In this document: piece after piece, positions 24,845 to 34,600 of the stretch
Layout: each line of letters opens with the position of its first letter
How positions within the stretch are numbered: the first letter of the stretch is position 1
DNA from: Planctomycetaceae bacterium
GTDB taxonomy: Bacteria; Planctomycetota; Planctomycetia; Planctomycetales; Planctomycetaceae
DNA length: 45,499 nucleotides
Direction: 5' to 3'
NCBI GenBank assembly: GCA_016795145.1
Contig: JAEUII010000027.1
Span: 1 to 45,499, forward strand
Translations under genes and position numbers: made by a program
The notes under the pieces: generated by a model
The model's input: the letters and a program-made list of their open reading frames with translations, nothing else
The model's database searches: none
Told to the model about the DNA's origin: nothing

Positions 24845-27418
24845 ATGATGGCTTTCAGCAGATTCTTCCAGCGCAAACTCAATCAAGCTCTGATCGTAGC
24901 GTGGCTTCTGTTATCCGGGTTTGCAGTCGCTCAGGATCCTGTTTCGGGAACCTCCGTCACTGCGCCGCTGACGATTCCTGAATCTGTGCCGCTGGTCATT
25001 CCGACGCCGATCGAGAACGTGGGCAGCAGCCAGGTTCTTCCTCAGGATCCAGTACCAGTTGCTCCGGCAGCGTCTCAAGTTTCGCCGCTTCCGCCGGTGT
25101 CGCCAGATGCCAGCGTCGCAACACCACAGACCGATGGCGACGATGAAGTGTTGCTGAGCGGACCGGTTCATGAAGCCTTTGCCGAGCAGTTCAATCAGGA
25201 TCCTGTGCCCGGCATTATTGTTCCCCGGCAGCCACCGGAGCCTATTGAAGAATTGCCGCCCGATGTGCGACCTGACGGACGCCAGGTGGAATGGATCTCC
25301 GGCTATTGGGCCTGGGACGATGAGACTCAGGACTTTTTCTGGATCAGTGGGATCTGGCGTGAGGTTCCTCAGGGCTTCCGCTGGTTGCCAGGATACTGGA
25401 ATTCTGTTGAAGGTGGATTCCAGTGGGTTTCAGGGACATGGGTCTCCGATTCCACGGCAGAAGTACAGTACCTTGAGACGGCTCCTCCGCAGTCACTGGA
25501 GCTTGGGCCTGTTGGAACAGCGCCGACCGTGGATCACATCTGGGTTCCGGGATGCTGGTCGTGGCATGAAAGCCGCTACGCATGGAGGCCGGGTTACTGG
25601 AGTTCCGGATACGCCAACTGGATCTGGGTTCCTGCACGCTACCTGTGGACACCGCGAGGCTACATCTACTGCTCAGGCTACTGGGACTACCCGATGGCGC
25701 GACGAGGAGTTCTGTTTGCTCCGAATCGTTTTCGTCGAACGACATACTGGAATCGCGGTTATCGGTTTACGCCTCAGGTCGTGATCGCCACGAATCTGAT
25801 TCAATGGAACTTCTGGGTCCGTCCGAACTACCGACATTACTACTTTGGCGACTGCTATGGTGATCGCTATGCCAGCCGCGGACTGATTCCATGGCATCAA
25901 TATGCTCGCCAGCGTCGCCATTTCGACCCGCTGTATTCTCACTACAACCAGCGAAGCGTTGTGGCCAACGTGAACTTCTATGATCAGCTGAACGTTCATT
26001 TCACGATGCTCCAGGCACACGCAGATCGACGCCCCGTGCGAGCCATTGAACATTCTCGTGCTGGGCAGATCTTTGAGCAGTGGGAACATCAGCCTGGATT
26101 TCGTGAACAGTTCCGAGGTGACCGGCTGCGATTCGATGACGATCGACCTCAGTTGCTTGCTCGCACACTTCAGCAGCAGATGAAAGACCCGGGAGACTTT
26201 CAGTTTGTGAAGATGGACGACAACGTTCGCAGCCGCTTTCGTGATGAAGGAGAACAGCTCCGAAAACTCACGGACAGCCGTCGATCGGTTGAAAGTGTTG
26301 CTCGGCTGAATCGTGACCATGAACATCGCCGGCTGGAACTCCCTCAGCTAAACCCCGGTGATCCTTCGGACGGCCGTCGTGAATCAAAGGATCTTCCGTC
26401 GAACGTTCAACTGCCTCCGAATCTTGCAGACCAGGGCGATCGCCGTGAGCGGGGCCGAGGAGCAGAGATTGGGAATAATGGCCCTGCCCCAACACAGGAT
26501 GGCCGTGAATTGCGAAAGAGGGATCGTGATGCTCGAGTTCTTGCTGGCGATCTCCAGGGAAGTGGCGATGTGAAAGGCAGTGGCGATCCCAAAGTGAGTA
26601 ACAGCGGGGCAGGCATTGCCAGCGATACATTGAGACTGCCTCCTGTGAATCGCCATCACCGCGGCGACAAGCACGCCGATCCGGCGAATGGGAATGCAAA
26701 TTCACCAACCGGGCAGACTCAACCACAAACCCCGGTTGCCGGCGGTGAACTGCCCGGCAATTTGAAAGATGTCGGCGCGAGATCCAGCGAACGAATGCTG
26801 CGCCGTGGTCGGGAATTGAACGACAGCAAAACAAAGCCTGAAGGCGGATCGCCGTTGCAGATTCCACAAAACGTCGGCAATACAGACAACAATCCAGCAT
26901 CAGATCGTGGAGAACGAAGGCGTCCTGGAAATCCTGGGGTCACTCTTCCTGGTGCTTCTGATGCTCGAAGCAGCGGTCGAGAAACGCGCAGAAACCAGAT
27001 TCAGTTACCCGGCACGACTGATTTGAAGAACGAAGTAGATCGAAGACTGAACGGGATTCAAATACCTGGTCAGTCAGAAAGACCGGCCGCAACAAAGCCC
27101 GATGCGAAGCGAGCGAACGATCCGTCAACTCCTGCGATCAACATGGGCGAAGCTCTGCGACGTCAGGAGCGAAGCCGTGAAACTCGGGACGCAGTGCGAG
27201 AGAATCGCCCGGAGCGAGAACCACGGCGACTGGAATCCGCACCACCGATACAAAAGCAGGAGACGCCTCGCATGAGAATCCCTGAGCCACGGAATCAACC
27301 CCAGCCCCAGCCAGAACGCACTGCTCCGTCTCGCGCCGAATCGCGTGCCGAGCGACCAGCACGAGAATCCCACCCACGCGGCCACGAAGGTGCTCGTGAG
27401 CGAAAAGGAAAAGACTAA
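24845..27418 (+). CDS. WXXGXW/YXWGXW-repeat secreted protein with long Arg/Pro-rich tail
   Basis: The 857-residue protein has a signal peptide (LNQALIVAWLLLSGFAVAQ), then a Pro/Val-rich linker of about 110 residues. About eight aromatic repeats follow between residues 148 and 278 (for example WISGYWAWDD, WISGIWREVPQ, WLPGYWNSVEG, WVSGTW, WVPGCWSWHE, WRPGYWSSG). These are the WXXGXW/YXWGXW repeat family known from envelope proteins, with unknown function. The rest, over 500 residues, is charged and low complexity with many Arg, Gly and Pro and motifs such as LPGNLKDVGARSSERMLRRGRE repeated with variation. The gene stands alone, driven by a sigma-54 promoter at 24723-24738. It probably belongs to the cell envelope. 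Function remains inference. Confidence 0.85.
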   Translation: MMAFSRFFQRKLNQALIVAWLLLSGFAVAQDPVSGTSVTAPLTIPESVPLVIPTPIENVGSSQVLPQDPVPVAPAASQVSPLPPVSPDASVATPQTDGDDEVLLSGPVHEAFAEQFNQDPVPGIIVPRQPPEPIEELPPDVRPDGRQVEWISGYWAWDDETQDFFWISGIWREVPQGFRWLPGYWNSVEGGFQWVSGTWVSDSTAEVQYLETAPPQSLELGPVGTAPTVDHIWVPGCWSWHESRYAWRPGYWSSGYANWIWVPARYLWTPRGYIYCSGYWDYPMARRGVLFAPNRFRRTTYWNRGYRFTPQVVIATNLIQWNFWVRPNYRHYYFGDCYGDRYASRGLIPWHQYARQRRHFDPLYSHYNQRSVVANVNFYDQLNVHFTMLQAHADRRPVRAIEHSRAGQIFEQWEHQPGFREQFRGDRLRFDDDRPQLLARTLQQQMKDPGDFQFVKMDDNVRSRFRDEGEQLRKLTDSRRSVESVARLNRDHEHRRLELPQLNPGDPSDGRRESKDLPSNVQLPPNLADQGDRRERGRGAEIGNNGPAPTQDGRELRKRDRDARVLAGDLQGSGDVKGSGDPKVSNSGAGIASDTLRLPPVNRHHRGDKHADPANGNANSPTGQTQPQTPVAGGELPGNLKDVGARSSERMLRRGRELNDSKTKPEGGSPLQIPQNVGNTDNNPASDRGERRRPGNPGVTLPGASDARSSGRETRRNQIQLPGTTDLKNEVDRRLNGIQIPGQSERPAATKPDAKRANDPSTPAINMGEALRRQERSRETRDAVRENRPEREPRRLESAPPIQKQETPRMRIPEPRNQPQPQPERTAPSRAESRAERPARESHPRGHEGARERKGKD

Positions 27419-27431
27419 ACACCCCCCACAA

Positions 27432-27565
27432 TGAGCCCGAGGCGCTAGCCGAGCCTTCTCACAGCAGAACGCAAGTAGAACTCGGGAAGGCCATTCCAGC
27501 ACAGTGAATAGTCTGGTGCCTGCGGCAGTAGACGACGAAGTCCATCGGCCAGCGCCTCAGGCTAA
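27432..27565. repeat. 134-bp inverted-repeat (MITE/REP-like) element, copy C
   Basis: The left end is identical to copies A and B over 21 bp. The right end (tcggccagcgcctcaggct) has two substitutions, so its terminal repeat is slightly decayed. It lies 14 bp after the stop codon of the WXXGXW gene. With A and B, it forms a three-copy family within 20 kb. Confidence 0.85.
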
Positions 27566-27596
27566 ATGGCGAGGATTTCCCGGCCCGGTGATTCCG

Positions 27597-27675
27597 TACA
27601 GTTGGATGGCCCCGCTGTTCCGTTTAGTTGGATGGCCCCGTTGTTTCCCGAGTTGTTTCCCCCGTTGGTTTCGCC
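27597..27675. repeat. Short tandem repeats of the TTGGATGGCCCCG type
   Basis: The segment agttggatggccccg occurs twice within 45 bp (near 27601 and 27625). It is followed by related gttgtttccc/gttggtttcg units. The gatggc-ccg core returns at 29453-29466 and 29891-29904, each time next to transposase-related DNA. Confidence 0.65.
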
Positions 27676-27802
27676 GTTGGTTTCGCCCCCGATCGGCTTG
27701 CCCGACCGGAGCGAACGATTCGTAGGCTAGATCGCGACAACGCGAAACCATCGCTCCCAGACGGGCTTGCCCCGTCTGAAGCCACGGTTCGAGGGCTAGC
27801 TC
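27676..27802. repeat. 127-bp REPIN-like direct repeat, copy 1 (downstream of the transposase gene)
   Basis: This unit contains GGAGCGA and its complement TCGCTCC around a 30-nt centre, plus a CAGACGGG-CTTGC-CCCGTCTG hairpin and the related cggcttgcccgacc unit in inverse order. It recurs as 29521-29647 with about eight differences, in the same orientation. The two copies lie on either side of the transposase gene. Confidence 0.85.
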
Positions 27803-27835
27803 AAAAGCCTGGTTCCCTGGACCCAAGTTTGTCCA

Positions 27836-27890
27836 AACACTCGCCTCGATGAACTAACTCTGATGACTCCTCATGCCCTTTCAACATGGC
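27836..27890 (-). repeat. Degraded copy of the transposase-gene 3' boundary
   Basis: The stretch caaacactcgcctcgatgaa and the following catgccctttc match, with several substitutions, the region around the transposase stop codon (28192-28250) and the fragment at 29688-29880. It appears to be a third and older remnant. Only about 50 bp are alignable, so confidence is limited. Confidence 0.5.
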
Positions 27891-27950
27891 CTCCTATCCG
27901 CCATTAGCAAGAAACAGGAACGAAGAACCAAGCTCATTGAACAATGTGTT

Positions 27951-28042
27951 GAGCTGCGAAGCAGCGCCAGCAAATAGCCTCGGGCGTGAGCCCGAGGACG
28001 GCGTAATCGAAAGCCAATGAGCCGCGAAGCGGCGACAGCAAA
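27951..28042. repeat. Tandem hairpin repeats with compensatory base changes
   Basis: Two 24-bp units (27951-27974 and 28019-28042) share GAGCYGCGAAGCRGCG-x-CAGCAAA. In the first unit the stem is CTGC/GCAG, in the second CCGC/GCGG, so both partners changed together. Between them lies the perfect hairpin CCTCGGGC-GTGA-GCCCGAGG (27978-27997), which has a GNRA-type loop. Confidence 0.8.
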
Positions 28043-28189
28043 CCCCATTGAATCGCCGCTCTGGTTCCCTGCGTGACCTCCGCACCTCGGCATCGCAAGA
28101 ACGCGAGGCCGCAAGAACACGGGGACATCCATTTTTGCACCTTTGGCCCACCCACACACAACCCAACCGATTCCTCCAAACACATCCAC

Positions 28190-29338
28190 TTACGCAAACA
28201 CCCGCCTCGACGAACTGATACTGATCGCTCGATCATGCCCTTTCGAAGTTGCATGCGCCGTCATCGAGTTCGGACGGCCCACGCTGGAGCGGAACCACTT
28301 GCGGAAATTCTTCACGCAGTCCACCCACAGCTCCGCCGAGATCTCCAGTCGCTCAAACAGAGGTTCCAGTTCCGCCGGAGTGGAACCTCGCTTGTCCGTT
28401 CGAATCTGTCGCGCGGTCCAGTCCAGCAACTGCAGATACTCCGACAGACTCAGCGTGAGAAACCCTTTGTTCGATGCTCGCCGTTCCGTCTTCTTCGCTC
28501 GCACAGCCTGACGCTTCGGCTCCAGACCCACAGGAGCCAGCCAGCCGGCCGATGCGCCATGCTCCACGGCCGCATCAAACTTGTTCCGATCGGAGGCAGG
28601 CACATCGTTTCCGTCGGCGAACTTCGGCTCAGGCGCAGACAAACGATTGGGAGTCTCCTCGTCACTCTTCTCTCGCGCCTCGCTGCTCGCCGCTTTCAGA
28701 TCGGCAATGCGATCGAACACGCTCGTGAACTGGCTGGTCTCCAGAGTCTTCGCGAGGCCCGCTCGAATGGGATTCAGGTCCACGTACTGCATGCACGCCA
28801 GAATCGCCGCGTCATCCAGCAGCACCTGAGCCTTGAAACGACCTTCCCAAAAGCGGCCCGAACACTCGTCCTGTTTATTGGCTTCCTTCGCCACTTTCTC
28901 GGACAGGAACCGCATGAACCACGAGATGCTCGAGAGCCGTTGACGCTTCTCTTTCAGGCCCTTTTTGTCCTTCCGAATCTCCTTGAGTTCCAGTTCCGTC
29001 GGTTCGGCCGGGCTGCCGTCTTTGTTCTTGCGAACCGGGCAGAGCATCCACCATTTGAAGGCGATCTGTTCGTCAGACCATGTCTGCACAATGTCATGCC
29101 GAGATCTCAGGATGCAGTGAAAATGGTTGCTCAGCACCGCATAGCCCAGCACCTCAATGCCCATGATCCCCGCCAGAAACTCCAGCCGATGCCGAATCAA
29201 CTCACGGCGATGGTCATAGTTTTTCCCCGAGACACTGTCCTTCCCACAAAGAAACGCCCGCCGCACGCATCGATTCACGCAGTGGACAATCTGAATCTCC
29301 CCATCGCTCAACACATCCCGCCGATTCCTCCGAGCCAT
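28190..29338 (-). CDS. REP-associated tyrosine transposase-like protein (RAYT, Y1/IS200-related)
   Basis: The 382-residue protein belongs to the Y1 HUH superfamily. The HUH metal-binding motif is H72-F-H74 in YAVLSNHFHCILR. The presumed catalytic tyrosine lies in the YVDLNPIRAGL motif near residue 190, which with the preceding GRFWEGRFKAQVLLDDAAILACMQ is the signature of REP-associated transposases. It is longer than the roughly 165-residue E. coli RAYT because of an insert of charged sequence between the two motifs and a 170-residue C-terminal extension. Such enzymes nick single-stranded DNA at hairpin repeats. It sits among several palindromic repeats. The gene is intact, and synonymous divergence from the nearby fragment suggests selection on the protein. 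Confidence 0.88.
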   Translation of the reverse strand: MARRNRRDVLSDGEIQIVHCVNRCVRRAFLCGKDSVSGKNYDHRRELIRHRLEFLAGIMGIEVLGYAVLSNHFHCILRSRHDIVQTWSDEQIAFKWWMLCPVRKNKDGSPAEPTELELKEIRKDKKGLKEKRQRLSSISWFMRFLSEKVAKEANKQDECSGRFWEGRFKAQVLLDDAAILACMQYVDLNPIRAGLAKTLETSQFTSVFDRIADLKAASSEAREKSDEETPNRLSAPEPKFADGNDVPASDRNKFDAAVEHGASAGWLAPVGLEPKRQAVRAKKTERRASNKGFLTLSLSEYLQLLDWTARQIRTDKRGSTPAELEPLFERLEISAELWVDCVKNFRKWFRSSVGRPNSMTAHATSKGHDRAISISSSRRVFA

Positions 29339-29440
29339 CGCCGCTGTCTCCTCAAATTGCTGCTCTTAAAACCACCGACCAAACCCTCTACCTGAAGTAA
29401 CTCAAATCGCTTGACCGAGTGTTGCAGAATTGACAAACTG

Positions 29441-29462
29441 TGTCAAACGACAGATGGATGGC
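29441..29462. repeat. 22-bp direct repeat, left copy
   Basis: A 22-bp stretch containing gtcaaacgacagatggatgg is present here and, identical, at 29879-29900. The 5' part can fold as TGTC-AAAC-GACA. Each copy is followed by a pyrimidine-rich tract of ccgttttt units. The two copies bracket the REPIN copy and the transposase fragment. Confidence 0.8.
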
Positions 29463-29520
29463 ACCGTTTTTTCTCCAGCACCGTTTTTTCTCGCACCGTT
29501 TTTTCGTTGTTCCGCCTCGA

Positions 29521-29647
29521 GTTGGTTTTGCCCCCGATCGGCTTGCCCGACCGGAGCGAACGATTCGCAGGCTAGATCGCGACAACGCTAAACCATCGCT
29601 CCCAGACGGGCTTGTCCCGTCTGAAGCCGCGGTTCGTAGGCTATCTC
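29521..29647. repeat. 127-bp REPIN-like direct repeat, copy 2 (upstream of the transposase gene)
   Basis: This copy is about 94 percent identical to 27676-27802, same orientation and same length. It precedes the transposase fragment at 29688-29880 by about 40 bp, just as copy 1 precedes the degraded boundary at 27836-27890 by about 35 bp. The conserved order suggests that repeat and transposase end were carried together. Confidence 0.85.
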
Positions 29648-29687
29648 GGGAAGACTGATCTCCCGGACCAATTCCCCCAAACATCCG

Positions 29688-29880
29688 CTACGCAAACACC
29701 CGCCGCGACGAACTGATACTGATCGCTCGATCATGCCCCTTCGACGTCGCATGCGTCGTCATCGAACTCGGCCGCCCCACACTGGAACGGAACCACTTGC
29801 GGAAATTCTTCACGCAGTCCACCCACAGCTCCGCAGAGATTTCCAGTCGCTCAAACAGAGGTTCCAGCTCCGCAGGAGTG
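29688..29880 (-). pseudogene. C-terminal fragment of a second RAYT gene
   Basis: On the minus strand this segment encodes the last 63 or so codons of a protein nearly identical to the end of the transposase at 28190-29338 (…ISAELWVDCVKNFRKWF… to SSSRRVFA, then TAG instead of TAA). Only two residues differ (N to S and A to T), while about a dozen codons carry synonymous changes. Upstream it is cut off abruptly at the 22-bp direct repeat 29879-29900. It is a truncated paralogue, not a recent duplicate. Confidence 0.88.
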
Positions 29881-29961
29881 TCAAACGACAGATGGATGGC
29901 CCCGTTTTTCCGCCCCGTTTTTCCTTCGCCCGTTTTTTTCGCCCCCCCCTTTTTTCCCCCG
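29879..29961. repeat. Right copy of 22-bp direct repeat followed by a polypyrimidine tract
   Basis: After the direct repeat (29879-29900), roughly 60 bases contain no A and only scattered single G: runs of T5-T7 and C4-C8 in the pattern ccgttttt-ccgccccgttttt. The complementary strand is a polypurine tract. It looks like slippage-prone expansion of the ccgttttt unit also seen at 29463-29506. Confidence 0.7.
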
Positions 29962-30047
29962 CAGAGACCCGTTAAACGTTAGTGGTAACGCAGTGGGTGT
30001 TGATTTGTTGAACGAGATAATTCGCATTTCGCCTTGGAAATAGGTAT

Positions 30048-31605
<1,558 letters not shown>

Positions 31606-34600
31606 ATGTCATCAGGCGCATTGCCGCAGATTCCGGGACTGCAGAGCCTTCTTGGGCGTTGCCAATCGCTGGTTCGCGTCCACACGTGCGTTCGAGGACT
31701 TGCGGAAACTTTGTGCGTTCTGATCCTCTGCATTCTGGTGTGTGGCATTGCCGACTACCTGCTTGTGTTGCCGGGTTCTGTCCGCGCGGGAAGTTTGGCG
31801 ATTGGAGTTTGCTTGACGCTCGCCGTGGCATGGCGCCGTTTTCTTCGTCCGTTGATGTTCTCCGCATCGAACGCGGAGCTGGGGGCTGCTGTCGACCTGA
31901 AGTTTCCTGAGCTGCAGGAGTCTATCGCAACACTGATTTCCATGGAGCGACCAGATGCGACCGCATCGGAACTTGGCTCCGCTCAGATGAGGAATCGCAT
32001 ATATCAGCATGTTGAAATGCAGGTCAGCGCGATTCGCCCCACACAGGTCGTGCCATCAGGAACAACGTGGCATCGATTCATGATACTGGCGATTGCGGGC
32101 GCGGTTTTGTCGCTGCCGTTTGTCATCTGGCCGTCGGGTGCACAGTTGTTGTTGCAACGCTTGCTGATGCCATTTGCGAACCTTGCTGCGGCGACGAATT
32201 TGTACTTCGACGTTCCGCAGGGCGACCGCGTTGTAGCAACGGGTACCGATGTCACTTTCATCGCGATCCCTCAGTGGCGAAACGGGGCAACCGGCGATGT
32301 TCCAACGAATGTCCTGCTGGAAATGAAGACGCAGGATGATCGGCTGGAAGAGATTGCAATGTCGTGGGATGAATCTCAGCGACAGTTCACGGCCAGCCTC
32401 GTGGATGCTCGCCAGACATTGCAGTATCGAGTTACCGGAGGCGGTGCCAGAACGGAATGGTTTACGATGACCGTCGCGGAGGCACCTCGAATTGTTGCCG
32501 CGACATTGATTGAGACGCCACCTGTTTACACCGGGCGTCCGGTCAGAACGATTGATGGTGTTGTTGGGGATATTCACGTGTTCGAACGCAGCAAGATTGC
32601 CGTTCAACTCACCTTCAACAAACCGGTTCAGCCAGCACAGTTGACCTGGAAGGACTGGACGCCACTTCCTGTGCCGAAGGTTGCGACTCAGGAAGAAGGT
32701 GTCGAGCCTTCAGCCAAAGAACTGCTTCCCGAAGAACTTGCTGCTCAGGCCGCGGGGGCTCGGATGGAAGGAAGCAAGGCGGCTGCCGAAGACGTTCCGA
32801 TTGTGGCCGTGGTCGTGATGGCTCCTGATCGCATGTCTGCGGCAATGGAGTTCGACGCTTTAGGTTCTGGTGCGTTTGAATTCTCCGTCGTGGATGATGT
32901 TGGACTTCAGAACGTCGAAACGACACCGCGGCGATTGATCTCGACGCTGGATACTCCGCCCGTTCTGACTGTGAAGGGTGTTGCAGACGGCCTTGAAGTT
33001 CGTCCCGACGACACGGTTCCACTCAATTGTGAAGTGACCGACGATATCGGAGTTGGTGCGCTGGAGCTTCATTATCGCCGGAATGAAGAGGCCACGCTGA
33101 TTGAGGTCGCAGATCTTCAGGATCGTGGTGCAACGGCTGTCAGCCATGAATTTCTGCTTGAGCTGGCATCCCTAAACGTCAAGACCGGGGATCGTGTCGA
33201 ACTTCGCGTGAAGGCCATGGATGAACGTCCCTCACCGGGCCCACAGGTTGTTTGGAAGGGCCCGTGGGTTTTGACCATTTCTGACAACGCCGAGGCTTTA
33301 GGTCAGAAGGCACTGCGCGAAGCGGACAAGCAGTTGGTGGAAGCACTGCGGGCGATGGAGAAGCAGCTGCAGGATGATGCCCAGCAGGCGAACACGCTGA
33401 AAGACGAAGCGTGGCGCAACTGGAACGAAGACGCTAAAGACAAGACTCGCAGCCTGAGCGAAAAGGAACAGACTCAGGGCAATGATCTTCAGAAGCTCTC
33501 ACAGCAGGTTGCACAGCATCCTCTGATGCAGAAGCAGGCTGATAAGTTGGCGGAGCTGGCTCAGCAGATTCGCCAGCAGCTTCCAAAGAAACTGGATGAA
33601 GCCGTCGCAGCCGGCGACAAAGAACCGGCCGCAAAGAACCTGCAGGAGACTGTGAACGATCTGAACCGAATTCGCGATGAGCTGCATCGGGCCACGGAGG
33701 AAATTGAGAAGGCAGCTTCTCTGGAGCAGGAACTTGCTGAACTGAATCGTCTGGCACTTGATGCGGATCGTCTGGCGAAAGATACAGAACAGCATCAGCA
33801 GAAGAAGACTCAGAATCAGCCGGCTGAAGGTCAAAGCAAGGAAGAGTTCGATAAAGAGTTGCAGGATGAACGCCAGGAGCTGCAACAGGATCAGCAGGAA
33901 CTGAGCCAGGATCTGAACGGCCTTCTTCAGAGGAAGCAGGAACTGCTTCAGGCAGCACGGGAAGCTCAGCTGGATCAGGCCGCGAAGATTGCGGAGCAGA
34001 TGCAGAAGCTGGCTCAGCAGCAACAGCAACTTGCCGAAGGAGTCAACGAAGAGGCTCGCGATGCGGCACAGGATACTCAGGAGATTGCGAACCAGCTTCA
34101 GCAGGCTCGCAATGAAGCGGAGCAGTTGAATCGAAGAATGGAGCAGCAGGCTCCGGAAGTGCAACGCACGGAGATTCCGCCGCTCGATGAAGCGATCCGG
34201 GATTTGCGTCAGGGGAACCTGTCCAAACCGGAACAGCAGATTGCCAACTCGGCCGAGCAGCTCGAACGCGCTGCCGAAGAACTGAAGAAGCCTGCACCCG
34301 AGCCACCAGGGCCAGCTCCGGCTGATGATGCGGCCAAGGCGGCCGCTCAGCGCGAGCAGGAACAGCGAAATGCTCAGCGTGGGGAGATGCAGAAGAAATC
34401 CGAAGAGCTGGCTGATCGCATGAACAAGCTCGAAGATCAGCTTGAGAAGACAAACGAGGAACGAGGCGTTCAGGAATCCGCAGCGGAGAAGAACCCCAAT
34501 GGGCCTGAGAACGCTGATGCACAAACGCCAGAACAAGGGCAGGAAAAATCTGGTGCTCAGCCGAATGGCGAACAAAACTCAGATGCGCCAGAGAACTCAG

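Noticed and set aside
28073..29395. A 440-codon plus-strand reading frame opposite the transposase gene
   Set aside because: It has a low-complexity His/Arg/Pro-rich product with no domain. The minus strand encodes clear Y1/RAYT motifs over the same bases.
33499..34575. A 358-codon Leu-rich minus-strand frame inside the DUF4175-like gene
   Set aside because: It is the mirror of Gln-rich codons (CAG read as CTG). It looks like a membrane protein only because of that.
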